64,000 bases of DNA. It comes from Motiliproteus coralliicola (GTDB taxonomy: Bacteria > Pseudomonadota > Gammaproteobacteria > Pseudomonadales > Balneatricaceae). Positions 50,399-61,088 of the stretch are shown here, piece by piece (positions within the stretch are counted from its first letter, which is position 1; each line of letters begins with the position of its first letter). The position numbers and the translations under genes were made by a program. The notes under the pieces were generated by a model that saw only the letters and a list, made by a program, of their open reading frames with translations, did not search any database and had not been told where the DNA came from. The stretch spans positions 456,692 through 520,691 of the forward strand of contig NZ_QQOH01000004.1 in NCBI RefSeq assembly GCF_003345655.1, written 5' to 3'.

Positions 50399-50421
50399 GT
50401 TGGCACTCTGGAACCGATAAC

Positions 50422-50450
50422 AAAAAGGGCGTCAATGGACGCCCTTTTTT
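50422..50450. terminator. Bidirectional intrinsic terminator uvrD / potF-like gene
   Basis: AAAAAGGGCGTC and GACGCCCTTTTTT pair around the loop AATG. The T-run on one side and the A-run on the other let it act on both convergent genes, uvrD and the binding-protein gene. Confidence 0.92.
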
Positions 50451-50465
50451 ACGAAGAAGCCAGGG

Positions 50466-51575
50466 TTAGCGACCGGTCTTGATACTGGTCCAGAGGCGGG
50501 TCTTCAAACGCTCGATCTTCAACGGGGTGATCTCGGAGATAAACAGGTTGTTCATTGTCTCCTCGTTCGGAAACACGGTTTCATCGTTGCGCAGCTCTTC
50601 ATCCAGCAGCGGCATTGAGTCCGGGTTCGGGTTGGCGTACCAGACGTAGTTGGTGATGTCGGCAATCACCTGGGGACGCATCACGTAGTCGATAAACAGG
50701 TGGGCGTTATCCTTGTTCTTGGCATCGGCAGGGATCGCCATCATGTCGAACCAGATGTTGGTTCCCTCTTTGGGAATGCTGTAGAGCACCTCCTGTCCGG
50801 TCTCGGCCTCTTCGGCGCGGGCCGCGGCCTGGATCACGTCACCGGACCAGCCCATCGCAACGCAGGTCTCGCCGTTGGCCAGATCTGCGATATAGGACGA
50901 GGAGTGGTATTGCTTAATGTACGGAGCAACCGACTTCAGCAGCTTGGCCAGCTCGCTGTTGCTCTTGTAGTCGGCCGGATTCTTGCTGTTGGGGTCCTTG
51001 CCCAGGTATTGCAGCGCAATCGGCAGTACTTCGTCGGCCGAATCCAGCAGCGTGACGCCGCAGCTCTGCAGCTTTTTCAGGTTTTCCGGATCGAAGATCA
51101 ACGACCAGCTATTGACCGGCGCATCGGTGCCCAGTACTTCGGCGACCTTGGCCGGGTTGTAGCCCAGGCCGGTGGTGCCCCACATATAGGGCAGTGCATG
51201 CTTATTGCCCGGATCGACGGTTTCCAACTGCGCCATCAGGATCGGATCCAGGTGCTTACGATTCGGCAGCTTGGCCGAATCCAGCGGATCGAACACGCCA
51301 GCCTTGATCTGGCGTCCAAGGAAATTGGAGGAAGGTACCACCAAGTCAAAACCGGAGTTGCCCGCCAGCAAGCGGGCTTCCAGGGTTTCGTTGGAGTCGA
51401 ACACGTCATAGGTCACCTTGATGCCGGTTTCCTGCTCAAACTTTTCGATGGTGTCCTCGGCGATGTAATCGGACCAGTTGAAGATCTTCAACTCGCCGCC
51501 GGCTAGGGCACTGTTGGCGGCAAACAGGGTGCTCAGAGTCAGCACGGGGGCAGCTTGCTTCAGCAGTTTCTTCAT
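50466..51575 (-). CDS. Polyamine (putrescine-type) periplasmic binding protein
   Basis: 369 residues of the PotD/PotF/SpuD family. A signal peptide (LTLSTLFAANSALAG) is followed by ELKIFNWSDYIAEDTIEKFEQ, characteristic of the family, and DVFDSNETLEARLL. The ABC permease and ATPase genes are not adjacent, so the partner transporter must be elsewhere. It follows puuA by 51 bases on the same strand, which suggests putrescine uptake feeds the gamma-glutamyl pathway. Confidence 0.92.
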   Translation of the reverse strand: MKKLLKQAAPVLTLSTLFAANSALAGGELKIFNWSDYIAEDTIEKFEQETGIKVTYDVFDSNETLEARLLAGNSGFDLVVPSSNFLGRQIKAGVFDPLDSAKLPNRKHLDPILMAQLETVDPGNKHALPYMWGTTGLGYNPAKVAEVLGTDAPVNSWSLIFDPENLKKLQSCGVTLLDSADEVLPIALQYLGKDPNSKNPADYKSNSELAKLLKSVAPYIKQYHSSSYIADLANGETCVAMGWSGDVIQAAARAEEAETGQEVLYSIPKEGTNIWFDMMAIPADAKNKDNAHLFIDYVMRPQVIADITNYVWYANPNPDSMPLLDEELRNDETVFPNEETMNNLFISEITPLKIERLKTRLWTSIKTGR

Positions 51576-51626
51576 TACGTCTCTCCAGATTCTTGTTTTG
51601 TTACGAAAGATCGTTGGGTTGTCGGG

Positions 51627-52964
51627 TTATACGCTCAGCAGCAGATGCTCTCGCTCCCAGGAGCTGATCACCCGGTTGAAGGCTTCAAATTCGGCCAGCT
51701 TCACGCCGGTATAGGCGCGCACGAAATGCTCCCCCATCACCTGCTTGAGTTCGGGGCACTCGTTGAGCAGACGAAGGGATTCCTCCAGGGTTCGCGGTAG
51801 CTGGACCTCGCCGTAGCTGTTGCCCTCGACCGGTTCGCTGGGCTGGATCTTATGCTTAAGCCCCAGGTAGCCACAAGCCAGGGACGCCGCGATGGCCAGG
51901 TAGGGGTTGGCGTCGGCACCGGGGAAGCGGTTCTCAACCCGGGTTGCTTCGGCTGGGCTGAGCGGTACTCGCAGGCCGGTGGTGCGGTTGTCGATCCCCC
52001 ACTCCAGATTGACCGGCGCAGCAATCTCCGGGGTAAAGCGGCGATAGGCGTTGACGTTGGGGGCGAAGAACGCCATTGCGGCGGCGCTGTAGCGCTGTAG
52101 GCCGCCGATAAAGTGCAACAGTCTATCGGAGTGGCTGCCGTCTTCGTTGGCGAAGATGTTCTTGCCTCTCTGATGGTCGATCAGGCTCTGGTGGATATGC
52201 ATCGAACTACCCGGTTCCTCCTCCATCGGCTTGGACATGAAGGTGGCGTAGATATCGTGTTGCAGCGCCGTTTCACGGGTGGTGCGTTTGAACACAAACA
52301 CCTGGTCGGCCAGCGACAGCGGGTCGCCATGATGGAAATTGATCTCCATCTGGGCTTTGCCGGACTCGTGGATCAGGGTGTCGACATCCAGCTCCTGGCG
52401 TTCGCATAGGTCGTAAAGGGTATCGATGATCGGTTCGAACTCGTTGACCGCATCGATGCTGTAAGACTGGCGGGCACTTTCGGTTCGGCCCGAACGTCCG
52501 ACCGGCGGCTTGAGCTCGTTGTCCGGGTCGAGGTTCTTCTGGATCAGGTAGAACTCCACTTCCGGCGCAATTACCGGGGTCAGTCCTTCATCCTGATAGA
52601 GCTTCAGCACACGTTTGAGCACATTGCGGCTCGACAGTTCGTGGGGCTGGTCGGTTTCCATGTTGTGGCAGTCGAAGATGATCTGCGCGGTGGGCTCCTT
52701 GGCCCAAGGCACCAACCGCAACGTTGTCTCGTCCGGTTGCAGCGACATATCCCGATCGGCCGGATGAACCAGCTCGTCGTGCTCTTCGGCCCAGTCACCG
52801 GTGACGGTCTGCACCAGGATACTCTCGGGCAGGCGAGGCTCGGGATCGCCGATAAATTTGCGAGTGGGAAGGAATTTACCGCGGGCATTGCCGGTCATGT
52901 CCGGCACCAGGCATTCGATCTCTGTTATCCGGTGTTGCTGCAGAAATCGTTTGATCAGCTCCAT
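51627..52964 (-). CDS. puuA: Gamma-glutamylputrescine synthetase (glutamine synthetase family)
   Basis: 445 residues of the glutamine synthetase fold. PuuA ligates glutamate to putrescine with ATP in the first step of putrescine breakdown. The core has APEVEFYL, MEINFHHGD, GSSMHIHQSL, and the C-terminal NRTTGLRVP and VENRFPGADANPYLA. It lacks the enteric GlnA adenylylation region and is about 25 residues shorter. Adjacent putrescine oxidase (puuB) and binding protein favour PuuA over GlnA. Substrate among polyamines or other amines remains open. Confidence 0.88.
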   Translation of the reverse strand: MELIKRFLQQHRITEIECLVPDMTGNARGKFLPTRKFIGDPEPRLPESILVQTVTGDWAEEHDELVHPADRDMSLQPDETTLRLVPWAKEPTAQIIFDCHNMETDQPHELSSRNVLKRVLKLYQDEGLTPVIAPEVEFYLIQKNLDPDNELKPPVGRSGRTESARQSYSIDAVNEFEPIIDTLYDLCERQELDVDTLIHESGKAQMEINFHHGDPLSLADQVFVFKRTTRETALQHDIYATFMSKPMEEEPGSSMHIHQSLIDHQRGKNIFANEDGSHSDRLLHFIGGLQRYSAAAMAFFAPNVNAYRRFTPEIAAPVNLEWGIDNRTTGLRVPLSPAEATRVENRFPGADANPYLAIAASLACGYLGLKHKIQPSEPVEGNSYGEVQLPRTLEESLRLLNECPELKQVMGEHFVRAYTGVKLAEFEAFNRVISSWEREHLLLSV

Positions 52965-53060
52965 GGGGCACCTGTGAATTGTTGTTTTGGTTGGACTGTC
53001 GTATCCGGTTCTATCGATTTGTCTGGAGGTCGGTTGTGACGATCAGACGCAACTATAAAA

Positions 53061-53175
53061 CCGAGTAATGATTCGGCTTTCAGGTTAGGGCATGATTTTC
53101 AACAAATCAACAAAAAATCAAAATTGCCACCATTTCACGGGCTTGTTGGTTGTAAAAAACCGAGCTATCATTCGA
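53061..53175. promoter_or_regulatory. Pair of operator-like repeats between puuA and puuB
   Basis: Two near-identical, near-palindromic sites lie 99 bases apart: CCGAGTAATGATTCGG (53061-53076) and CCGAGCTATCATTCGA (53160-53175). Each is preceded by AAAA and followed by a T-rich tail (TTT within four bases), so homology extends over about 25 bases. They occupy the divergent 241-base spacer of puuA and puuB. A regulator such as the TetR protein encoded after puuB, or a PuuR-like factor, may bind them (inference). Confidence 0.65.
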
Positions 53176-53205
53176 TTTAAATTGATTTTGAGGCAGGGTT
53201 TATCA

Positions 53206-54486
53206 ATGTCTTTGACCGGTTACGAAACGTCTTACTACACCGCCAGCGCTAATCCAGCGACCGCTTATCCAATGCTGAATGAAGCGGTGGATGCCGATAT
53301 TTGTGTGATCGGAGCCGGTTTTACCGGACTGTCGGCGGCGCTGCATCTGGCTGAGCGTGGATACAAAGTGGTGGTGCTGGAGGCGCAGCGGGTCGGCTGG
53401 GGCGCCTCCGGTCGCAATGGTGGCCAGGTTGGCGTGGGTCAGCGTCAGGGGCAGCAGGAGCTGGAGAAAATGCTGGGTAACGAACATGCCCGCGCGCTCT
53501 GGGACTTGGCCGAGGAGTCGGTGGCGCTGGTGAAGCAGTTAATCGAAGATCATCAGATCCAATGTGACCTGAAACCCGGCATCCTGCATACCGCCCACAA
53601 GCCGGGCTACGTCGCCGAGATGCGTGAAGAGGTGGAGCATCTGCAACGGCATTACAACTACGACGCGGTGGAGTTTGTCGAACAGGATGAGCTTCGCCAG
53701 ATGCTCGACACCGATTACTACTATGGCGGCCAGCGGTTTCACAATGCCGCCCATCTGCATCCGTTGAACTATGCGCTCGGCTTGGCCGACGCGGCAACCA
53801 AGGCCGGCGCGACGATCTACGAGCATAGCGCGGTGCTGGAGACTGACGAGGATGGATCGACTCTGTTAAAGACCGCTAAAGGTTCGGTGCGCGCCAAGCA
53901 GGTAGTGCTGGCCTGTAACGGCTATCTGGAAAAGCTGGAGCCGCGGGTGGCGGGTAAGATCATGCCGATCAACAACTTTATCATCGCCACCGAACCGCTG
54001 GACGAGAGCCTGGCGCGCAAGCTGATCCGTGATGATGTGGCCGTGGCCGACTCCAAGTTTGTGATCAATTACTACCGATTGTCGGCCGATAATCGGCTGC
54101 TGTTTGGTGGTGGTGAGAACTACCGACGCAGCTTCCCCTCGGATATCAAAGGCTTTGTTCGTCGCTATATGCTCGATGTCTATCCGCAGCTGGAGGACGT
54201 GAACATCGATTACGACTGGGGAGGAACCCTGGCGGTGACGATGAATCGGATGCCGCATTTCGGTCGGGTTGGTGATAATACCTACGTGGCTCAAGGCTAC
54301 TCGGGACACGGCGTGGCGATGGCGACGCTGGGCGGGAAATTGCTGGCCGAGGCGCTCAGCGGAACCCTGGAGCGTTTCGATCAGTTTGCCAAGGTGCCGA
54401 CGCCGACCTTTCCCGGTGGTACACTGCTGCGCTGGCCGGGAATGGTTGCGGGCATGCTCTACTACTCGATCCGGGACCGACTGTAA
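53206..54486 (+). CDS. puuB: FAD-dependent gamma-glutamylputrescine oxidase
   Basis: 426 residues from MSLTGYETSYY, with GAGGCAGGG before the ATG; the upstream frame extension lacks homology. The DAO-type FAD fold starts DADICVIGAGFTGLSAALHL, followed by the ATP/FAD loop GWGASGRNGGQVG and the C-terminal YVAQGYSGHGVAMA. It oxidises the gamma-glutamylated amine made by PuuA to an aldehyde. It is divergent from puuA and followed by a TetR gene after 29 bases. Confidence 0.92.
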   Translation: MSLTGYETSYYTASANPATAYPMLNEAVDADICVIGAGFTGLSAALHLAERGYKVVVLEAQRVGWGASGRNGGQVGVGQRQGQQELEKMLGNEHARALWDLAEESVALVKQLIEDHQIQCDLKPGILHTAHKPGYVAEMREEVEHLQRHYNYDAVEFVEQDELRQMLDTDYYYGGQRFHNAAHLHPLNYALGLADAATKAGATIYEHSAVLETDEDGSTLLKTAKGSVRAKQVVLACNGYLEKLEPRVAGKIMPINNFIIATEPLDESLARKLIRDDVAVADSKFVINYYRLSADNRLLFGGGENYRRSFPSDIKGFVRRYMLDVYPQLEDVNIDYDWGGTLAVTMNRMPHFGRVGDNTYVAQGYSGHGVAMATLGGKLLAEALSGTLERFDQFAKVPTPTFPGGTLLRWPGMVAGMLYYSIRDRL

Positions 54487-54515
54487 GCCAATTTATCGTT
54501 CTAGCAGGGGGCCTC

Positions 54516-55184
54516 TTGGCACAGGACAACACAACTTCCATCGGGGATGAGCTGCCGACCACCAGTCGGGTCAGTCCACGAAGACGTCCGAGCCAGAAAC
54601 GCTCCAAGGCCCGCAGCCAGCAAATTCTGGATGCCACCGCCGAGTTGCTCGATGAGGTTGGGGTCGATGATCTGACCACCAACCTGATCGCCAAGCAAGT
54701 GGGTATTTCGGTCGGTTCGCTGTACCACTATTTTCCCAACAAGCATGCGATTCTCTACGCATTGGGCGAGCGCTGGCTCGAGCAGACCCGGCTGTTGCTG
54801 GAGCAGATCGACCAGTGGCCGTTGGCGACTTTGAGTTTGCGTGAATTTGTCGACAAGGTGGTGGATCAGAACCTGAAAGTCTACAAGAAGCAGCAGGGGG
54901 TTTTGCCGCTGGTGCAGGCGATGTTCGCTATTCCCGAGCTGCGACCCCTGGACCAGTACCACGACGACATGGTGATCGCGGCGATGGCTAAGGTGTTCAA
55001 ACAACTGGGCGCCCACAAGCATGTGCACGAACGGGAGCGGATCGCCCGGGCCTATCTGGAACTGACCCATGCTCTGCTGTTGGTGGTGGTCAGTCAGCAG
55101 GGGCAGCGGGCCAAGCGAACGCTGGATGACCTGAAATGGATGGTGGAGGCGCTGTTGCAACGCCACCTGACCGATATCGACTAG
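54516..55184 (+). CDS. TetR-family transcriptional regulator
   Basis: 222 residues from a TTG start, with AGGGGG five bases upstream. The basic N-terminal stretch (SPRRRPSQKRSKARSQQIL) precedes a TetR helix-turn-helix (about 51-74, LTTNLIAKQVGISVGSLYHYFPNK in part). A ligand-binding helical domain follows. It is 29 bases after puuB, so it may control the putrescine genes through the repeats in the puuA-puuB spacer. The ligand is unknown. Confidence 0.9.
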   Translation: MAQDNTTSIGDELPTTSRVSPRRRPSQKRSKARSQQILDATAELLDEVGVDDLTTNLIAKQVGISVGSLYHYFPNKHAILYALGERWLEQTRLLLEQIDQWPLATLSLREFVDKVVDQNLKVYKKQQGVLPLVQAMFAIPELRPLDQYHDDMVIAAMAKVFKQLGAHKHVHERERIARAYLELTHALLLVVVSQQGQRAKRTLDDLKWMVEALLQRHLTDID

Positions 55185-55196
55185 CTGCTGTTGGTG

Positions 55197-56126
55197 TTAG
55201 AACAGCAGCACATGCAGCAGGGTGCGTAGCAGAATCGCGCACAGTGCCCCCAGCACCGCCGGTAGCACCACCGCCGCGACCCGTCGTCCCGCCGACATCA
55301 TCACCGCGACTCCGGCTAGATCCATCGGGTGGATCAGGAAGCCCGCCAGTCGATTCAGCTCGGTGGCACTGATCAGCTCTTGATTGATGAAATCGACCGT
55401 GACCCCCATCATCGCCATGCCGCCGGCAATGTACTTGGCCAGCACTGGCAACAGCGTCTGTTGCGGTAGGTCGAGGCTGGCGAACAGTGGCGCAAGCAGC
55501 CCTTCCAGCTGCTCGATCACGCCCAGCGCCCGCAGGCTATAAACCACCACCAACGCCAGTACCAGCATCGGCAGCGCGGCGATGGAGATATCGAACGCAT
55601 CCTTACCGGCCCGTTGGATCACCGCGAACAGGCTGGAGCCGTCCTCGTGATCGCAGTCGAGCTTCTGGTCAACTTCCTGGGTCGAGAGGTTGCGGCCAAA
55701 TAGATGGTAAGTCAGCGCCGCGGCGATAATGCCGCAACCGAGCGAGATCAGGATCGTACCCCAGACATCGAGGCCGACCGTGGCCATCGGAAACACCACG
55801 TTAGCCTGGGCCAGGGTCAGTACCAGCGCCAGGGTGGCGGCGATATGGCGGCTGGAGATGCCGCCTCGGTCCATCATGGCCAAGGTTGCCACCGGGGCCG
55901 CGAAGCTGACGAACAGTACCTGAATCATCGCAAAGATTCCCAGCCCGGGAATGCCAAAGGGTTTTAGCAGCGGCGAGCAGAGCCGTACCACGTGATCGAG
56001 CACGCCACGGGATTCGAGCAGCCGCATCAGCGTCAGCATCACGATCATCACCGGCAACAGCACAAACAGCGCCAGTTCGATACCGGCACGACCGGCGTCT
56101 AGGATCAGCTGGGCGATCTCATTCAT
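55197..56126 (-). CDS. Gate/nucleoside-recognition domain membrane protein
   Basis: 309 residues with about eight membrane helices. Two Gate-like repeats are visible: one early (LFVLLPVMIVMLTLMRLLES) and one after a charged cytoplasmic stretch at about 150-175 (DAFDISIAALPMLVLALVVV). The family includes SpmA/SpmB-like proteins of uncertain transport role. It follows slmA by 17 bases and is convergent with the TetR gene. Function unknown. Confidence 0.8.
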   Translation of the reverse strand: MNEIAQLILDAGRAGIELALFVLLPVMIVMLTLMRLLESRGVLDHVVRLCSPLLKPFGIPGLGIFAMIQVLFVSFAAPVATLAMMDRGGISSRHIAATLALVLTLAQANVVFPMATVGLDVWGTILISLGCGIIAAALTYHLFGRNLSTQEVDQKLDCDHEDGSSLFAVIQRAGKDAFDISIAALPMLVLALVVVYSLRALGVIEQLEGLLAPLFASLDLPQQTLLPVLAKYIAGGMAMMGVTVDFINQELISATELNRLAGFLIHPMDLAGVAVMMSAGRRVAAVVLPAVLGALCAILLRTLLHVLLF

Positions 56127-56143
56127 CGATCAGGCTAATCGCT

Positions 56144-56743
56144 TCAGGGGTTGCGAAACAGTGGCTGGGCCAGCAGTGGCCACTGATCGTCCCAGCCCTG
56201 GGTCGGCGGATGCTTGAATTCGCTGCGCACAAACTGGCGGATCCGACCCTCGATACAGGCCATCAGCAGGTTGGCACTGACGATGGCGCTGGCCTGGGTG
56301 CGCAGGCCTTCTTTCATCTCCGCTTCACGCAGGATCTGCCGCAGCTGGGTCTCGAGACGGTCGAACACCTGGCTGACCTGTTGGCGCAGCCGGTCGGTTT
56401 CGCCGGCCAAGGCTTCACCGGTCATGATTCGGGCCATGCCGGGGTTGCGCTCGACGAAGGCCAGTACCAGGGTCAGGATCTGCTCGCACTGTTTTAGGCT
56501 GTTGCCGTCACTCTGAACGATCATCTTTACCCGTGAGAACAGGGTCTCTTCGATAAAGCTGATCAGGCCCTCGAACATTTTCGCCTTGCTGGGAAAGTGC
56601 CGGTAGAGCGCGGCTTCGGAAACACCGACCTCGCGGGCCAGCGCCGCAGTAGTGATGCGGGCGCCGGGGTTGTTCTCCAGCATCAGCGCCAGGGACTGCA
56701 GGATCTGCTCACGACGGGACAGCTTGTCGTTGGTCTGGGTCAT
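56144..56743 (-). CDS. slmA: Nucleoid occlusion factor SlmA
   Basis: 199 residues of the TetR fold; the E. coli protein has 198. It binds specific DNA sites and blocks FtsZ assembly over the nucleoid. The HTH is RITTAALAREVGVSEAALYRHF, slightly above typical length in quotation here and intact, with FPSKAKMFEGLI after it. The position next to argB-algC-dut-coaBC supports SlmA over a generic TetR. It begins 9 bases after argB. Confidence 0.94.
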   Translation of the reverse strand: MTQTNDKLSRREQILQSLALMLENNPGARITTAALAREVGVSEAALYRHFPSKAKMFEGLISFIEETLFSRVKMIVQSDGNSLKQCEQILTLVLAFVERNPGMARIMTGEALAGETDRLRQQVSQVFDRLETQLRQILREAEMKEGLRTQASAIVSANLLMACIEGRIRQFVRSEFKHPPTQGWDDQWPLLAQPLFRNP

Positions 56744-56752
56744 CGGGCTTCC

Positions 56753-57697
<945 letters not shown>

Positions 57698-57762
57698 CTA
57701 ATTATTTACCTAGCGGACAAATAGGTTCCCTTCCTATTTGTCCATCGTCTTAACTCGCCGTG

Positions 57763-59154
57763 TTAACAGGCCGGGATCGTCAGGCCGGCATCGACCGCGT
57801 GCAGGTTCTGCTGGAACTGGTCGCGGATCCGCGCCAGCGCTTCGGCGGTTTCGGCTTCGAAGCGCAGCACCAGTACCGGGGTGGTGTTGGAGGCGCGCAC
57901 CAGCCCCCAGCCATCCGGGTAATTGACCCGGATGCCGTCGATGGTGTGCGGCTCGCCACCGGGGTAGTCAGCCTGTTGTAGCTGTTCGATGATGCTGAAC
58001 TTGTTCTCGTCGGTGACCTCGATATTGATCTCCGGGGTGCTGTGATCCTCCGGGAAGGCCTGAAAGATCTCGTCGCAGGTGCGGCTTTCATTGGACAGGA
58101 TCTCCAGCAGTCGGGCGGCGCCGTAGAGACCGTCATCGAAACCGTACCAGCGCTCCTGGAAGAAGATATGGCCGCTCATCTCACCGGCCAGGTGGGCGCC
58201 GGTCTCTTTCATGCGTGCCTTGATCAGCGAGTGGCCGGTCTTCCACATCTGCGGCTTGCCGCCGCCTTCCTCGAGCACCTTGTGCAGCAAACGCGAGCAT
58301 TTGACGTCGTAGATGATCTCGGCGCCGGGGTTGCGGCTGATCACGTCCAGGCCGAACAGCATCATCAGCCGATCCGGATAGACGATATGGCCTTTGTTGG
58401 TCACTACGCCGACCCGGTCACCGTCGCCGTCAAACGCCAGGCCGACATCGGCGCCCTGGGCTTCGACCTCGGCGATCAGGTCCTTCAGGTTGGCGGGCTT
58501 GCCCGGGTCCGGATGGTGGTTCGGGAAGTTGCCGTCGATGTCGCAGTACAGCTCGGTCAGCTCGCAACCCAGCGCCTTCAGTAGGCGCGGTGCCAGCTCG
58601 CCGGCCACACCGTTACCGCAATCGACTACCACCTTCAGCGGGCGGCTGAGTTTGACGTCGCTGACGATCCGCTCGATGTAGTCGTTGGAAACGCTGATCT
58701 TGTTGATCGCGCCCTGGCCATCGACGTAGTCCTGGGTTTTGATCCGGGTCAGCAGGGCCTGGATATCGTCACCGGACAGGGTCTTGCCCTGGATGACGAT
58801 CTTGAAGCCGTTGTAATCGGATGGATTGTGGCTACCGGTGACCATCACGCCGGAACGGCTCTCGAGAATGTTGGTGCCGTAGTAGGTTACCGGGGTTGGA
58901 ACCATGCCGATGTCGAGCACGTCGCGACCGCTGGCGCGCAGGCCTTCGATCAGCGCGGCGCTCATCTCGGGACTGGAGAGGCGGCCGTCGGCACCGACGA
59001 CGACGCGTTGCTCGTTTTGGGCGGCGGCTTCGGCACCGATGGCGCGGCCGATGTGGTAGACCACGGCAGGGGTGAGGGTGTCACCGACCACGCCGCGAAT
59101 ATCGTAGGCCCGGAAGATGGATTCGGGCAGATCCTGAGGGACAGGGTAATCCAT
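57763..59154 (-). CDS. algC: Phosphomannomutase/phosphoglucomutase
   Basis: 463 residues from MDYPVPQDLP, equal to Pseudomonas AlgC; the frame extends 21 codons further upstream without homology. It interconverts mannose or glucose 6- and 1-phosphates for exopolysaccharide and LPS precursors. The phosphoserine loop is MVTGSHNPSDYNG, the metal loop AFDGDGDRVGV, the sugar loop GEMSGHIFF and the phosphate loop RASNTTPVLVLR. AAAGGAAAG lies upstream of the start. It is within coaBC-dut-algC-argB. Confidence 0.95.
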   Translation of the reverse strand: MDYPVPQDLPESIFRAYDIRGVVGDTLTPAVVYHIGRAIGAEAAAQNEQRVVVGADGRLSSPEMSAALIEGLRASGRDVLDIGMVPTPVTYYGTNILESRSGVMVTGSHNPSDYNGFKIVIQGKTLSGDDIQALLTRIKTQDYVDGQGAINKISVSNDYIERIVSDVKLSRPLKVVVDCGNGVAGELAPRLLKALGCELTELYCDIDGNFPNHHPDPGKPANLKDLIAEVEAQGADVGLAFDGDGDRVGVVTNKGHIVYPDRLMMLFGLDVISRNPGAEIIYDVKCSRLLHKVLEEGGGKPQMWKTGHSLIKARMKETGAHLAGEMSGHIFFQERWYGFDDGLYGAARLLEILSNESRTCDEIFQAFPEDHSTPEINIEVTDENKFSIIEQLQQADYPGGEPHTIDGIRVNYPDGWGLVRASNTTPVLVLRFEAETAEALARIRDQFQQNLHAVDAGLTIPAC

Positions 59155-59223
59155 GTAAATGCTTTCCTTTAGCAGTGGATGAGCACCGGTTGTCGAAATG
59201 GTGCCTCGATCCATCAAAACTGA

Positions 59224-59679
59224 TCAGTGGCGGCCGGAATGACCAAAGCCGCCTTCGCCACGATCGGAGTCGCTGAACTCGTCGACGATCTCGAAATCGG
59301 CCTGGACCACCGGGACCAGCACCATCTGGGCGATCCGCTCGCCCGGCTCGATTCGGAAACTCTGATTGCCGCGATTCCAGCAGGACACCATCAGCTGGCC
59401 CTGGTAGTCGGAGTCGATCAGCCCGACCAGGTTGCCGAGTACGACCCCGTGCTTGTGGCCCAGGCCAGAGCGCGGCAGCAGCATGGCGCACAGAGCGGGA
59501 TCTTCGATATGGATCGCCAGTCCGGTTGGGATCAGCTGGGTTTGACCGGGCTCAAGCTCGACCGCCTCGTCGATCAACGCGCGCAGATCCATGCCGGCAG
59601 AACCGGGGGTGGCGTAAGCGGGAAGCGGGAATTCGGTGCCGATGCGGTCGTCGAGAATTTTTACCTGTAATTGTTTCAT
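59224..59679 (-). CDS. dut: Deoxyuridine 5'-triphosphate nucleotidohydrolase
   Basis: 151 residues, the usual trimeric dUTPase size. All five motifs are visible: [44 protein letters not shown] and the C-terminal [10 protein letters not shown] arm. It removes dUTP and supplies dUMP. It lies between coaBC and algC on the minus strand. Confidence 0.97.
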   Translation of the reverse strand: MKQLQVKILDDRIGTEFPLPAYATPGSAGMDLRALIDEAVELEPGQTQLIPTGLAIHIEDPALCAMLLPRSGLGHKHGVVLGNLVGLIDSDYQGQLMVSCWNRGNQSFRIEPGERIAQMVLVPVVQADFEIVDEFSDSDRGEGGFGHSGRH

Positions 59680-59775
59680 CTAACTGTCTCTGGATCGTCG
59701 TCACTGGATGGTGAGCCGGGCTCAAGATCCAGTGAGGTTAATCGTTGTTTATGAAGCTTCGTCTGAAGCGTCAGA

Positions 59776-60990
59776 TTAATTATTGGGTTTGAGTCGCTGG
59801 GCGATCAGCTCGACCAGGGTTCGGGCCAGTTTGTGCTTGCTGGTCTGGTCGATCCGTTGCTGGTCGTCGGCACTGACCACCGTGACGGCGTTCTCATCGC
59901 TGTTAAAGCCGATCCCCGGTTGCGCCACGTCATTGGCGATCACCAGATCGAGCTTTTTGCGTTCCAGCTTGCCACGGGCGTGTTCGATTACCTTTTCGGT
60001 CTCGGCGGCAAAACCCACCGTGAACGGTCGTTGGGGGTGGGAGGCGACCGTGGCAACGATATCGGGGTTTTTGACCAGCTCGATCGTCATCTGCTCGTTG
60101 TTCTTTTTGATTTTCTGCTCGGCAACGCTGGCCGGCCGATAGTCGGCCACTGCAGCGGCGGCGATAAACAGATCGCAGTTGCCCAGCTGTTTTTCAGCCG
60201 CGTCGAGCATCTCTTGGGCACTGTCGACCCGGACCAGTTCAACACGAGGTGGCGGAGCCAAAGAAGCCGGGCCGCTGATCAGGGTGACCTTGGCGCCGGC
60301 TTCGGCAGCTGCTTCGGCCAGGGCATAGCCCATCTTGCCGGAACTGTGGTTGCTGATATATCGGACCGGATCGATCGCCTCGCGAGTCGGGCCGGCGGTG
60401 ATGCAGACCTGCTGGCCGCTCAGGGTTCCCTGTTCAAATTCGGTCGCGCAAAGCTCGGCCAGCTGTTGCGGTTCCAGCATTCGGCCGGGGCCGCTGTCGC
60501 CGCAGGCCTGGTCGCCCACACCCGGTCCCCAGATCTCCATACCCAACTTTTCGAGTGCGTCGACATTGTCGGCGGTGCGCTGGTCGCGCCACATCGCCTG
60601 ATTCATCGCCGGGGCAATGGCAATCTGAGCATCGGTGGCCAGGCAGAGGGTGGTCAATAGATCGTTGCCCATCCCTGCGGCCAGGCGTGCGATAAAGTCG
60701 GCGCTAGCCGGTGCGATCAGCACCAGGTCGGCCCATTTGGCCAGCTCGATATGGCCCATGCCGGCTTCGGCTTCCGGGTCCAGCAGGTACTGGTGCACCG
60801 GGTTGCCGGACAGCGCTTGCAGGGTCAGCGGGGTGATGAACTCGGCTGCTGCCGGGGTCAGCACGATACGCACGTCGGCACCGGCGGTTTTCAGCTGTCG
60901 GGTCAGCTCGGCGCTTTTATAGGCGGCGATACCGCCGGTCAGGCCGAGCAGGATACGTTTGTTGGTCAGTGAGTCTAAAACCTGTGTCAT
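59776..60990 (-). CDS. coaBC: Phosphopantothenoylcysteine synthetase/decarboxylase
   Basis: 404 residues (also dfp). The N-terminal CoaC flavoprotein has GGIAAYKSAEL, the active-site His in GMGHIELAKWAD, and APAMNQAMW, with the Cys in QACGDSGPGRML. The C-terminal CoaB domain has ITAGPTREAIDPVRYISNHS, partly quoted, and KIKKNNEQM. It performs two steps of coenzyme A synthesis. It is divergent from radC, the common gammaproteobacterial order. Confidence 0.97.
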   Translation of the reverse strand: MTQVLDSLTNKRILLGLTGGIAAYKSAELTRQLKTAGADVRIVLTPAAAEFITPLTLQALSGNPVHQYLLDPEAEAGMGHIELAKWADLVLIAPASADFIARLAAGMGNDLLTTLCLATDAQIAIAPAMNQAMWRDQRTADNVDALEKLGMEIWGPGVGDQACGDSGPGRMLEPQQLAELCATEFEQGTLSGQQVCITAGPTREAIDPVRYISNHSSGKMGYALAEAAAEAGAKVTLISGPASLAPPPRVELVRVDSAQEMLDAAEKQLGNCDLFIAAAAVADYRPASVAEQKIKKNNEQMTIELVKNPDIVATVASHPQRPFTVGFAAETEKVIEHARGKLERKKLDLVIANDVAQPGIGFNSDENAVTVVSADDQQRIDQTSKHKLARTLVELIAQRLKPNN

Positions 60991-61088
60991 GGCAGTCGCT
61001 TGACGGTTAGTAAAAGCTCACTATGCTAACACTGGCTTACGCATCTGCGTAACTGCCTTTTTAGATGCCGATATTTCAGGGAGGAGAT

